A DNA stretch of 64,000 bases. Origin: an uncultured bacterium (GTDB lineage Bacteria > Verrucomicrobiota > Lentisphaeria > Victivallales > UBA1829). The notes beneath the pieces are model-generated. The model made no database searches and had not been told where the DNA came from. It worked only from the letters and a program-made list of their open reading frames with translations. This document shows, in pieces, positions 33,810-41,957 of this stretch. Numbering within the stretch: position 1 is the first letter of the stretch; every line of letters begins with the position of its first letter. The DNA lies in NCBI GenBank assembly GCA_949297765.1, contig CASFTV010000010.1, forward strand, positions 1 to 64,000, given 5' to 3'. A program made the translations under genes and the position numbers.

Positions 33810-35042
33810 TCAGAAGTTGTGGACAACGAGTCCGTCTCTGAGCTTGGGTTCGAACCAGGTGGATTTCGGCGGCATGATGGCGCCCGCGTCCGCGATGTCC
33901 ATCAGCTGATCGAGCGTGGTCGGATACATGGAGAACGCAACCGCCGCCCGGCCGGAATCAACCAGCCGGACAAGTTCCTTTGTCCCGCGGATTCCGCCGA
34001 CAAAATCAATCCGTTTGCTGGTCCGGGGATCGTCGATTCCGAGAACGGGGGCAAGAAGATTGTCCTGAAGGAGGCTGACATCCAGTTTTTCGATCACGCC
34101 CAGTTTCGACGTGTCGAACTTCGGCGTGAGCTTATACCACTGCCCGTCGAGATACATGCAGACCGTCTCCCGCTCGGCGGGTTCCTGCTCGGCAGTCTTC
34201 TGCACATGGAAGCGTTCGGCGACTTTTGCGAGAAATTCGTCTCTGCTCAGACCGTTGAGGTCTTTCACCACCCGGTTGTAGGCAAGGATCCGGAGCTGGT
34301 CGGACGGAAATGCCACGGCAAGGAAGAAATTGTAATCCTCCTTCCCCGTGTGATGCGGATTCGCCGCGCGGCATGCGGCTCCGGCACGGGCCGCCGAGGC
34401 CGCCCGGTGATGCCCGTCCGCAATATAGAAGCAGGGAATCCGGTTCCGGAACAGTTCCGAGAGTTTTATCGAACGTTCCGCTCCCGCCTTCCAGAGCCTG
34501 TGTTCGATTCCGTCCGGCGCAACAAAGGAGCAATACGGTTCCTCCGCCGTGATCGAGGCGACGACGGCGTCAATTTCCGGATTGCCCCGGTAGGTCAGGA
34601 ACACCGGTCCCGTATGGGAACGCAGATCCATCACATGACGGGCGCGGTCATCCTCCTTGTCCTTGCGGGTCTTCTCGTGCTTTTTGATGATGTTGTTTTC
34701 GTAGTCCTCGACGGAAGCCGCTCCCGCAATGCCGATCTGAAGACGGCCGTTCATCTTCAGGGAATAGACATAGAGATTTGCTGTCGGGTCCTCGGTCAGC
34801 GGGGCCTCTTCGATCAGACGCTTGAAATTCGCGGCGGCCTTTGCATAGACCGGATCGCTGTGCAGATCGGTTCCCTCCGGCAGTTCGATTTCCGGACGCG
34901 ACACCCGGAGGAAGGAAAGGGGATTGTCCTTCGCCAGTTCCGCCGCCTCTTCGCTGTTGACTACATCATAGGGAACGGCCGCCACTTGCGCGGCCTTCTC
35001 CCGCGGGGGCATCAGTGCATGAAAACCGTTGAAAATCGCCAT
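33810..35042 (-). CDS. DUF1015-family protein
   Basis: A 410-residue cytosolic protein. MAIFNGFHALMPPREKAAQVAAVPYDVV is the usual DUF1015 opening, followed by NPLSFLRVSRPEI and the IPCFYIADGHHRAASAA motif, with a HTGPVFLTY box. The family is widespread in anaerobes and is sometimes linked to serine metabolism, but its biochemical role is not established. The start at 35042 is supported by GGAGGAG ten bases upstream. It has its own promoter at 35092-35120 and is divergent from the IMP cyclohydrolase gene. The RND adaptor follows after 24 bp, which may or may not mean a joint function. Confidence 0.88.
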   Translation of the reverse strand: MAIFNGFHALMPPREKAAQVAAVPYDVVNSEEAAELAKDNPLSFLRVSRPEIELPEGTDLHSDPVYAKAAANFKRLIEEAPLTEDPTANLYVYSLKMNGRLQIGIAGAASVEDYENNIIKKHEKTRKDKEDDRARHVMDLRSHTGPVFLTYRGNPEIDAVVASITAEEPYCSFVAPDGIEHRLWKAGAERSIKLSELFRNRIPCFYIADGHHRAASAARAGAACRAANPHHTGKEDYNFFLAVAFPSDQLRILAYNRVVKDLNGLSRDEFLAKVAERFHVQKTAEQEPAERETVCMYLDGQWYKLTPKFDTSKLGVIEKLDVSLLQDNLLAPVLGIDDPRTSKRIDFVGGIRGTKELVRLVDSGRAAVAFSMYPTTLDQLMDIADAGAIMPPKSTWFEPKLRDGLVVHNF

Positions 35043-35091
35043 TTGCAGTTTCTCCTCCAGTTGAATTGGGTCCGTTTTTGACAATTCTGTT

Positions 35092-35120
35092 ATTATACCA
35101 TCGAAATGAAAGATATTCAA
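35092..35120 (-). promoter_or_regulatory. promoter of the DUF1015-RND unit
   Basis: On the minus strand TTGAAT (35120-35115), 17 bp and TATAAT (35097-35092), about 40 nt before the DUF1015 start. Confidence 0.6.
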
Positions 35121-35130
35121 GGGGAGGGGT

Positions 35131-35158
35131 TTGAAAAATGCCGTTTCCGATCTATATT
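35131..35158 (+). promoter_or_regulatory. promoter of the IMP cyclohydrolase-helicase unit
   Basis: TTGAAA (35131-35136), 16 bp and TATATT (35153-35158). The leader to the ATG at 35291 is about 125 nt. I see no riboswitch fold in it. Confidence 0.55.
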
Positions 35159-35290
35159 GATAGGACCGGCTTCCCCGGACGGGAAAACGGGAAACAGACG
35201 GCGCTGTCCGGAGGTTTTCCGACGGTTTTTCCGAATCTTTCCGGCGGAAGCTCTGCGGAGCAGTTCAACACCATCATCAGGAGGTTTTTT

Positions 35291-35926
35291 ATGTATCTCG
35301 GCAGAATTGTGGCGGCCGGCATGACCGCGAAAGGAAAGCCCGTTGCGGCATACCGTGTTTCATCCCGCTCGTTCCCGAACCGGACGGCAAATCTGGTCGG
35401 CGAAACGATTTCCATCATTCCGCGCAAGGGATTTGAATCCGATCTTTCCAGGAATCCGTATATTGCGTACAACTGCGTGCGGCTGTGCGGGACGACCGCC
35501 GTTGCAACCAACGGCTCCCATACCGACCCGATCGTGGAGAAACTTATGGCGGGAATGAATCTGCGCGACGCATTTACCCTCTCGCTTCTCGCGATGGACT
35601 ACGAACACGACTCGCTCGACACTCCGCGCATTGCGGCGGCGGTCGATGCGAAAAACGGGCAGGGCGCACTCGGAATCGTCCGGAAGGACGCGGTTCTTGT
35701 GAACGTGTTCGATCTGGAGCCGGGAAAACTCCGGTATCTCTCCACCTATGTCCGGAACACCCCCTCCGCGGATCAGGTTGACACCGGATTCGATGCAGCC
35801 TGCGGCGCCTGCGCCTGTGCCTATGTGATCGGACAGGGCGTGTTCGCCGAATTTGAAAATCCGGTCTGTTCCGCGGCGGCGGTCTGGACCGGTGAAGGAT
35901 ACCATCTCGCCGTTCAGGACGCGTAA
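35291..35926 (+). CDS. purO: IMP cyclohydrolase, PurO-like
   Basis: A 211-residue protein; the ATG at 35291 follows AGGAGGTTTTTT. It opens MYLGRIVAAGMTAKGKPVAAYRVSSRSFPNR, the pattern of the PurO family (PF07826), followed by YNCVRLCGTTAVATNGSHTDP and DTPRIAAAVDAKNG. PurO closes the ring of FAICAR to make IMP, the last step of purine synthesis. It is best known from archaea; most bacteria use the PurH fusion instead. Upstream in-frame codons are excluded because the ribosome site and conserved start agree. The helicase start follows its stop directly (TAAGTG), so the two genes are co-transcribed. Confidence 0.85.
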   Translation: MYLGRIVAAGMTAKGKPVAAYRVSSRSFPNRTANLVGETISIIPRKGFESDLSRNPYIAYNCVRLCGTTAVATNGSHTDPIVEKLMAGMNLRDAFTLSLLAMDYEHDSLDTPRIAAAVDAKNGQGALGIVRKDAVLVNVFDLEPGKLRYLSTYVRNTPSADQVDTGFDAACGACACAYVIGQGVFAEFENPVCSAAAVWTGEGYHLAVQDA

Positions 35927-38002
35927 GTGCCGATGGGATCCCCTCTCGACAGACTCAACCCGCCTCAGCGGGAGGCCGCGACCACGATTGACGGTCCGCT
36001 TCTGGTCCTCGCCGGGGCAGGAACCGGAAAAACCAGCGTCATTACCAGCCGGATCGCCTTTATGATCGAAAGCGGTGTCCTGCCGTCGTCGATTCTCGGC
36101 GTGACGTTCACCAACAAGGCCGCACGGGAGATGCGGGAACGGCTCAATAAAATCGTTCCCGTCGAGGCCGCACGGAAAGTGACGCTCGGGACGTTTCACT
36201 CTTTCTGCGCCCGCGTGCTCCGGCGCGACATCCATCTCGCCGGACACTTCAACTCCAACTTCAGCATCGCCGACGACAGCGATCAGAAAAGCATCCTCCG
36301 TCAGGCCGCCGCCGAACTGGGCTATTCCAGGGACGACGCTCCGACCGACGAGGCCGCCGCCTTCATCTCGCATGCGAAAAACCGGATGCTCGATCCCGAG
36401 GAAGCGTATCAGGATGCCAGACAGAACTACCCCTCCCGGATGCGCCTTGCGGAGATCTATGAACGCTATCAGAAACTTCTGGAGCTGCAGAACGTGGTCG
36501 ATTTCGACGACATGCTCCTCCTGACGCTCCGCATTTTCGAGAATCATCCGGATACGCTGGAATATTACCGCGACATCTACCGCTATCTTCTCGTGGACGA
36601 GTATCAGGACACCAACGCCGCCCAGTTCCGCATCCTCCATCTTCTCGCCGGCGACCGCTGCAACATCTGCGTGGTCGGCGACGACGATCAGAGCATCTAT
36701 GCGTGGCGCGGCGCCGACGTCTCCAATATTCTCGATTTCCCGAAACTCTTCCCCGGCGCGAAAACGATCAAGCTGGAACAGAACTACCGTTCCACGAACA
36801 AAATCCTCAACGCCGCCAACGCCGTGATCGCCAGGAACAACAGCCGCTACGACAAAAATCTCTGGTCCGCCAAAGGGGACGGCGAAAACATCCGTCTGGT
36901 TCAGGCCAAGGACGGCGAGGCGGAAGCGGAATTCGTGGTCAATTCGATCTGCAATCTCGTCGCCCGCGGAGAATACAACTATCGCGACTGTGCGATTCTC
37001 TACCGTTCCAACCATCTCTCCCGGACGTTTGAACAGCATTTCCGCCGCTACGGAATCCGACCGCACATCGTCGGTGGACAGGAATTCTTCCAGCGGAAGG
37101 AGGTCAAGGACGCCGCCGCGTATCTGAAACTGATTGTCAATCCCCGCGACGACCAGAGTCTTCTGCGCATTCTCGGCATTCCGCCGCGCGGCATCGGCGA
37201 CAAGGCCGTTCTGAAACTGCGCGATCTGCAGACGGTATCCCTTCAGCCTCTGGCGGATCTTCTGGGATCGCCGGAGTTTCTGGGTTCCGTTTCTCCGGCG
37301 GCCGCCTCCGGCGCGCGCAGCCTTGCCGGAACTATCGCCGCTTTCCGGAAGAATTTTGAGGAAACCGCCTCTCTTGCCGGATCCGTCCGGGAGTATCTGG
37401 ACGAAACCGGTTATCTGCACGGCCTCCAGCGGATTTACAAGGATCGCGAAGACGCGGAAAAACGTCTGGAGAACGTCACGGAATTCATCAGCTACATCGG
37501 TCAGTTCGAATACTCGTTCCTGAACGAGCATCAGCGCCGGGCCACCCTGCGCGACTTTATCGAAAACTACTCGCTGATGGACGAGAATGACCGGACCGGA
37601 GAGGAGGACGAAGCCGATGCTCCCGTGATGTCCACGGTTCACGCCGCCAAGGGATTGGAATGGCCCTGTGTGTTCATTGTGGGAATGGAACACAATCTTT
37701 TCCCGCACGAGCGGTCCATCCGCGAAAACAGTCTGGACGAGGAGCGCAGGCTCTTCTATGTGGCGATCACACGGGCGCGGGAGCTGCTCTGCATCACCTA
37801 CGCGGGCGAACGGTTCAAATTCCGGGAGTTCGTGCGCCAGTTCCCGTCGGCGTTCCTGAAGGACCTTCCGCCGGAGATCGTCGACAGCGACGTGCCGGAA
37901 AACTTCCGCAACGAGGCCAGCGACGAAGTGAAACGCCAGGCCTTCGAAAAAATTTTCGAACTGCTCGACGAGGAACCGCAGGACGAATACGACACCTGGT
38001 GA
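35927..38002 (+). CDS. UvrD/PcrA/Rep-type superfamily 1 DNA helicase
   Basis: About 690 residues; GTG at 35927 or ATG at 35933 can start it. LNPPQREAATTIDGPLLVLAGAGTGKTSVI holds the Q motif and Walker A. VTFTNKAAREMRERL is motif Ia, YLLVDEYQDTNAAQFRIL motif II, VGDDDQSIYAWRGADVSNIL motif III, and IKLEQNYRSTNKIL motif IV. VMSTVHAAKGLEWPCVFIVG is motif V and LDEERRLFYVAITRARELL motif VI, all in order. The length fits PcrA/UvrD, a 3'-5' helicase for excision repair and removal of recombinases. It is co-transcribed with purO and ends in a shared terminator. Confidence 0.95.
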   Translation: MPMGSPLDRLNPPQREAATTIDGPLLVLAGAGTGKTSVITSRIAFMIESGVLPSSILGVTFTNKAAREMRERLNKIVPVEAARKVTLGTFHSFCARVLRRDIHLAGHFNSNFSIADDSDQKSILRQAAAELGYSRDDAPTDEAAAFISHAKNRMLDPEEAYQDARQNYPSRMRLAEIYERYQKLLELQNVVDFDDMLLLTLRIFENHPDTLEYYRDIYRYLLVDEYQDTNAAQFRILHLLAGDRCNICVVGDDDQSIYAWRGADVSNILDFPKLFPGAKTIKLEQNYRSTNKILNAANAVIARNNSRYDKNLWSAKGDGENIRLVQAKDGEAEAEFVVNSICNLVARGEYNYRDCAILYRSNHLSRTFEQHFRRYGIRPHIVGGQEFFQRKEVKDAAAYLKLIVNPRDDQSLLRILGIPPRGIGDKAVLKLRDLQTVSLQPLADLLGSPEFLGSVSPAAASGARSLAGTIAAFRKNFEETASLAGSVREYLDETGYLHGLQRIYKDREDAEKRLENVTEFISYIGQFEYSFLNEHQRRATLRDFIENYSLMDENDRTGEEDEADAPVMSTVHAAKGLEWPCVFIVGMEHNLFPHERSIRENSLDEERRLFYVAITRARELLCITYAGERFKFREFVRQFPSAFLKDLPPEIVDSDVPENFRNEASDEVKRQAFEKIFELLDEEPQDEYDTW

Positions 38003-38028
38003 ATCTCCAACCATTCTCCGCAGCAAAA

Positions 38029-38065
38029 GAAAACGCCGTCATCCGAAACGACGGCGTTTTCTTTT
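38029..38065. terminator. bidirectional rho-independent terminator
   Basis: GAAAACGCCGTC (38029-38040) pairs perfectly with GACGGCGTTTTC (38050-38061) around a 9-nt loop, with T runs on both sides. It serves the helicase gene and the convergent DedA gene. Confidence 0.88.
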
Positions 38066-38087
38066 CCGCCGGAATGCGGATGGGAAA

Positions 38088-38759
38088 TCAGGCGTTTTTC
38101 CGCTTCATCACCTTGTGGTGGACGTAGAGGTAGGCGGCGACGAAGAGAACAAGTCCCAGCAGGATCCATCCGTAGTTCCGCGCGATGATCGCCTTTCCCT
38201 GCTCAATCATCTGGACATAGGTCATATCCTGCGTCAGATGACCGAAGTATCCGCCGATGGCGGTCAGGATCAGAACCCAGATTCCTGCACCGAGCCCGGT
38301 GTAGAACGTGAAACTTTTCAGATTCATCCGGGCCAGCCCGGCGGGGATGGAGATCAGCTGGCGGATCGCGGGAAGAAGCCGGCAGACAAACGTCGCGAGT
38401 TCTCCGTACTCCCGGAAGATCTCTTCGGCGCGGTCGAGAGTCTCCTCCTTCAGGAAGAAGTATTTTCCGTAGCGGTGGAGAAAGGTCCTCCCGAGCTTCA
38501 GCGCCAGATAGTAGTTGATGTAGGCTCCGGCAAGAGATCCTGAGACGCCCACAAGAACCGCAATCGCGGAATCCATCCACGGATTGCCCGTGGTCAGCTG
38601 GTGCTTGAAGGCGAGAAATCCGGCGGGGATCATCACCACTTCGCTCGGGAAGGGGATGAAGGAGCTTTCGATGGTCATGAAAATGAAAATCAGAAGGAAG
38701 CCCCATATCGGGGCATACTGGGTGATGGTGTCCAGATGGGCGGCGATGGTTTCCGTCAT
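38088..38759 (-). CDS. DedA-family membrane protein
   Basis: A 223-residue integral membrane protein. It shows the DedA pattern FMTIESSFIPFPSEVVMIPAG (acidic residue plus PFPSE), AGAYINYYLALKLGR, and the Arg-rich region FVCRLLPAIRQLISIPAGLARMN. Several helices and a basic C-terminus (YVHHKVMKRKNA) complete it. Bacterial DedA proteins are thought to flip lipid carriers such as undecaprenyl phosphate or phosphatidylethanolamine and to keep membrane homeostasis. It is divergent from lgt and converges on the terminator at 38029. No strong promoter was found. Confidence 0.93.
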   Translation of the reverse strand: MTETIAAHLDTITQYAPIWGFLLIFIFMTIESSFIPFPSEVVMIPAGFLAFKHQLTTGNPWMDSAIAVLVGVSGSLAGAYINYYLALKLGRTFLHRYGKYFFLKEETLDRAEEIFREYGELATFVCRLLPAIRQLISIPAGLARMNLKSFTFYTGLGAGIWVLILTAIGGYFGHLTQDMTYVQMIEQGKAIIARNYGWILLGLVLFVAAYLYVHHKVMKRKNA

Positions 38760-38869
38760 AAAATCTCTCCCTGACTGTTGCGTTTTGGCGTTTGGTGGTG
38801 TAAAGTACTGCGGATTTTAAAAAAGTCCACTCAATATGACGAAAAAATAATGAAAGTCCGGGATTGACC

Positions 38870-39706
38870 ATGCATGAAATCGCGTTTACGATCGGGAAGC
38901 TCTCCATTCACTGGTACGGAGTTTTTGTGGCTCTGGCATTTTTTGTCGCAATGAGCACGCTTCTGGTGGAACGGAAACGCGCGGGAATCACCGCGGACAA
39001 CGTGTTCGATCTGGCGTTGATTGCAATTTTCGGCGGCGTGTTCGGCGCGCGCCTGTTCTATGTGGTGCAGTTCCATCAGCAGTTCCGCGGCAATCCGCTC
39101 GACATCATCCGGATCGACAAGGGGGGACTCGTCTTTTACGGCGGATTCATCATCGCTCTGATCGTGGTGATTCTGTACTGCCGGTGGAAAAAACTCCAGA
39201 TGCTCAAGGTGCTGGACATCTATGCTCCGGCGGTGGCGTTCGGACACGTTTTCGGACGGATCGGCTGCTTTCTGCAGGGGTGCTGTTTCGGAAGACCGGT
39301 GGAGCCCGGCTCCATCTGGCCGTCGGTGGTGTTTCCCGCGGGATCGGCCCCCGCGGCGTTCTATCCGTCGAATCCGTCGAATATTTACACCGGGATTCAC
39401 AAGGGGGTGTCCGAATCCCTGCCGCTTGTGCCGGTTCAGCTGTATGAGTCGCTCTGCAATCTGGTGATCGGGATTCTGCTGATCTGGCTGCTCCGGAAGC
39501 TGAAGTGTCCGGGCCGGGTCGGGGTGGTCTATCTGGTGGCCTATGCCGTGATGCGCTTCTCGCTGGAGTTTCTGCGGGGGGATCACACGGATCACATCGG
39601 AATTTTCACGCCGTCGCAGGCGGTGGCTCTGTTCCTGATGCTCCCCGCGGCGGGAGCGCTGTACTGGTACACCGGATGGAGATACCGGAATGCCGCCGGA
39701 AAGTGA
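38870..39706 (+). CDS. lgt: prolipoprotein diacylglyceryl transferase
   Basis: A 278-residue inner-membrane enzyme that attaches diacylglycerol to the lipobox cysteine of prolipoproteins. FTIGKLSIHWYGVFVALAF is the N-terminal helix with the conserved HWYG. GARLFYVVQFHQQF, GGLVFYGGFI and HVFGRIGCFLQGCCFGRP follow (Lgt signature, with the usual Asn replaced by Cys and a longer loop, as is common in the PVC group). PVQLYESLCNLV and RFSLEFLRGDH complete it. The ATG at 38870 is preferred over the in-frame TTG two codons upstream. It overlaps the RluD-type gene by 17 bases and thus heads an operon that also contains the cytidylate kinase fusion. Confidence 0.93.
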   Translation: MHEIAFTIGKLSIHWYGVFVALAFFVAMSTLLVERKRAGITADNVFDLALIAIFGGVFGARLFYVVQFHQQFRGNPLDIIRIDKGGLVFYGGFIIALIVVILYCRWKKLQMLKVLDIYAPAVAFGHVFGRIGCFLQGCCFGRPVEPGSIWPSVVFPAGSAPAAFYPSNPSNIYTGIHKGVSESLPLVPVQLYESLCNLVIGILLIWLLRKLKCPGRVGVVYLVAYAVMRFSLEFLRGDHTDHIGIFTPSQAVALFLMLPAAGALYWYTGWRYRNAAGK

Positions 39707-40649
39707 ACGGTTTCAGCGGACGGTTCCTCCGGAGCTGGCGGGAACGCGTCTGGATCAGTGCGCGGCGGCGCTCTCGGACGGAATTTCCCGCACCCGGATT
39801 CAGCGGGTCATCGCGGCGGGAGGAATGCGGATCAACGGAGCACTGTGCCGCGTGGCGCGGACCGTCGTGGCGGAAGGGGATGAACTCGTTTTCGAAGTCC
39901 CGGAAGAGCCTGCGCCGGAGCATGTGACGCCTGAACAGATCCCGCTCAGAATTCTCTATGAGGACGATGCGCTGATGGTGATCGACAAACCCGCGGGAAT
40001 GGTGGTCCATCCGGCGGCGGGAAATTATACGGGAACCGTGGTCAACGCGCTGCTCGGACGGAATCTGGAACTGGCGGAGGAGTTCGAGGAGAGCGGAGAT
40101 CCGGCGCGTCCGGGGATTGTTCACCGGCTCGACAAGGATACGTCGGGATGCCTGCTGGTCGCGAAGAGCGCCCGGGCGATGGACCGTCTGTGCCGGATGT
40201 TCGCCGAGCGGGAGGTGGCGAAAACCTATGCGGCGATCGTCGCTCCGTGTCCGAAGGTGGCGGCGGCGGAGATCCGCACGCAGATCGGACGCCATCCGGT
40301 CAACCGGAAGAAAATGGCGGTTGTGCAGCGGGGCGGAAAAGAGGCGCTGACCCGGTTTTCCGTGCTGCGGAAAGGACGGATCGGAACGGTCTCGGCGGCG
40401 CTTCTGCAGGTGCGGATCCTGACGGGGCGGACTCATCAGATCCGGGTTCACATGTCGTATTACGGGTCGCCGGTGATCGGAGACGCCGTCTATGGAGGGA
40501 ACGGACGCATTCCGGCGCCGCGTCAGATGCTTCATGCGTGGAAGGTCTCGTTCCCGCATCCGTTTACGGGAGAACCTCTCGCGTTCGAGGCTCCGTTCCC
40601 GGCGGATTTTCAACAGTATGCGGATCAGATTCAGGAACAGGGAGGATGA
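39690..40649 (+). CDS. RluD-like pseudouridine synthase (RluA family)
   Basis: A 319-residue RNA-modifying enzyme. An S4 RNA-binding domain covers residues 15-75 (LAGTRLDQCAAALSDGISRTRIQRVI), followed by the catalytic domain with IVHRLDKDTSGCLLVA, in which the Asp of RLDKDTSG is the catalytic residue. LTGRTHQIRVHMSYYGSPVIGD is the second family motif. The order S4 plus RluA domain is that of RluD, which modifies 23S rRNA helix 69, but specificity cannot be assigned surely. It overlaps lgt by 17 bp and ends four bases before the kinase fusion gene, so translation is coupled. Confidence 0.92.
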   Translation: MPPESERFQRTVPPELAGTRLDQCAAALSDGISRTRIQRVIAAGGMRINGALCRVARTVVAEGDELVFEVPEEPAPEHVTPEQIPLRILYEDDALMVIDKPAGMVVHPAAGNYTGTVVNALLGRNLELAEEFEESGDPARPGIVHRLDKDTSGCLLVAKSARAMDRLCRMFAEREVAKTYAAIVAPCPKVAAAEIRTQIGRHPVNRKKMAVVQRGGKEALTRFSVLRKGRIGTVSAALLQVRILTGRTHQIRVHMSYYGSPVIGDAVYGGNGRIPAPRQMLHAWKVSFPHPFTGEPLAFEAPFPADFQQYADQIQEQGG

Positions 40650-40653
40650 AAAC

Positions 40654-41718
40654 ATGGCAGTGAATGTGGTTGCAATCGACGGACCCGCGGCATCGGGAAA
40701 AAGTTCCGCCGCGCGTCTTCTGGCGGAGGCGCTTCCCGGAAGTGTTTATGTGAATACGGGCTCCATGTACCGGGCGGTGGCATGGAAGGCGCGCAGACTC
40801 GGACTCGATCCGAAAAATCCCGATCCGGAGAAACTTGCGTCGCTTCTGGAGTCGACATCCATGCGCTTTGTCCCGACTCCGGAGGGACGGGAGCTGGAAG
40901 TCGATGGACTTCTGCCCGGGGATGAACTGCGGACGGAGGAGATTTCCGCAGGAGCGTCGGCAGTCGCCACAATTCCGGCGGTCCGTGAGAAGCTCGTCCA
41001 GTGGCAGCGCGAAATGGCGGAAGGAAACCGGATCGTCATGGAAGGGCGTGATATCGGAACGGTGGTTTTTCCCGACGCGAAATATAAATTCTTCCTGACG
41101 GCTTCGCCGGAGGAACGCGCGCGCCGCCGGCTCATTCAGGACGGCGGAAATCCCTCGGAAGAGGAGATCGCCCGCGTCGCCGCCGAAATTGCCGCCCGCG
41201 ACAAGGCGGATTCCTCCCGTGCCGTCGCTCCGCTCCGCCGTGCGGAGGATGCGGTTCTGATCGACAACACCGGCATGACCCTTGCCGAGACCGTGGAACT
41301 CCTCTGTGAAAAGATCCGGAGAAAAGTTGTCCTTCCGTACCGGGTCCCGTATGCGGACACCGATCAGATGGGTGTGGTCTACTACGCAAATTATTTTGAA
41401 TATTTTGAGCGGTTCCGCAACGAGCTTCTCCGCGCCTGCGGCTATCCGTACCGGGTGCTGGAGCAGGAGGGGATCGCAATGCCGGTCATCGAGGCGGTCT
41501 GCCGCTACAAGGCGTCCGCCCGCTATGACGATGAACTGGATATCACCGGATTCTTCGCCGAGGCGAGCGGAGTCAAAGTGAAGATCGTCTGCCGGATCTA
41601 CCGGGCCGGACAGCTGCTCGTCGAAGGCCACACCGTTCACGCCTGCGTGGACATGAAGACCGGAAGGCCGACCCGTCCGCCCCGCTTTGTCCGGGATCTC
41701 CTGGAGCCGGAGAACTGA
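40654..41718 (+). CDS. cmk: cytidylate kinase fused to YbgC-like acyl-CoA thioesterase
   Basis: A 354-residue fusion. Residues 1-225 are CMP kinase: VVAIDGPAASGKSSAARLLA (Walker A), YVNTGSMYRAVAWKA, MEGRDIGTVVFPDAKYKFFLTAS and a lid with RDKADSSRAVAPL. It phosphorylates CMP and dCMP. Residues about 228-354 are a hotdog thioesterase of the 4-hydroxybenzoyl-CoA/YbgC type: VPYADTDQMGVVYYANYFEY with the catalytic Asp, then FRNELLRACGYPY. The junction CEKIRRKVVLPYRVPYADT is continuous with no stop or frameshift. The ATG at 40654 follows GGGAGGATG. It is last in the lgt operon. YbgC-type enzymes hydrolyse acyl-CoA or acyl-carrier esters near the membrane; why it is joined to a nucleotide kinase is unclear. 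Confidence 0.93.
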   Translation: MAVNVVAIDGPAASGKSSAARLLAEALPGSVYVNTGSMYRAVAWKARRLGLDPKNPDPEKLASLLESTSMRFVPTPEGRELEVDGLLPGDELRTEEISAGASAVATIPAVREKLVQWQREMAEGNRIVMEGRDIGTVVFPDAKYKFFLTASPEERARRRLIQDGGNPSEEEIARVAAEIAARDKADSSRAVAPLRRAEDAVLIDNTGMTLAETVELLCEKIRRKVVLPYRVPYADTDQMGVVYYANYFEYFERFRNELLRACGYPYRVLEQEGIAMPVIEAVCRYKASARYDDELDITGFFAEASGVKVKIVCRIYRAGQLLVEGHTVHACVDMKTGRPTRPPRFVRDLLEPEN

Positions 41719-41884
41719 TTTTTCCGCAAATTCTCCGCTTCTGCGCGAATCCGGATTTCTGCACGCCCGGATCCACGTCCTTGTTCCGCTTCTCTCCGCC
41801 GGGGGAGATCCCCTTTCCGCTTCTCCGGAGGATTTCCCCGTTTCCGGAAGCGGAAAAAGGATCCATATAATTTGGAAATTCATT

Positions 41885-41913
41885 TTGAAATCGGTGTGCC
41901 TGCGTGCTATATT
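41885..41913 (+). promoter_or_regulatory. promoter of the hom operon
   Basis: TTGAAA (41885-41890), 17 bp and TATATT (41908-41913); the leader is about 40 nt. The gap 41719-41884 holds only imperfect hairpins (for example TTTCCGCTTC at 41814 with GAAGCGGAAA at 41847) and no gene. Confidence 0.6.
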
Positions 41914-41957
41914 AAACGGTTATCATTCAAAAACAAACCGTAAACAAGGAGTTCCCC

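Noticed and set aside
41719-41884. Possible amino-acid riboswitch or T-box before hom
   Set aside because: Only imperfect hairpins are seen; there is no T-box or SAM-type conserved core, and the hom promoter lies downstream of them.
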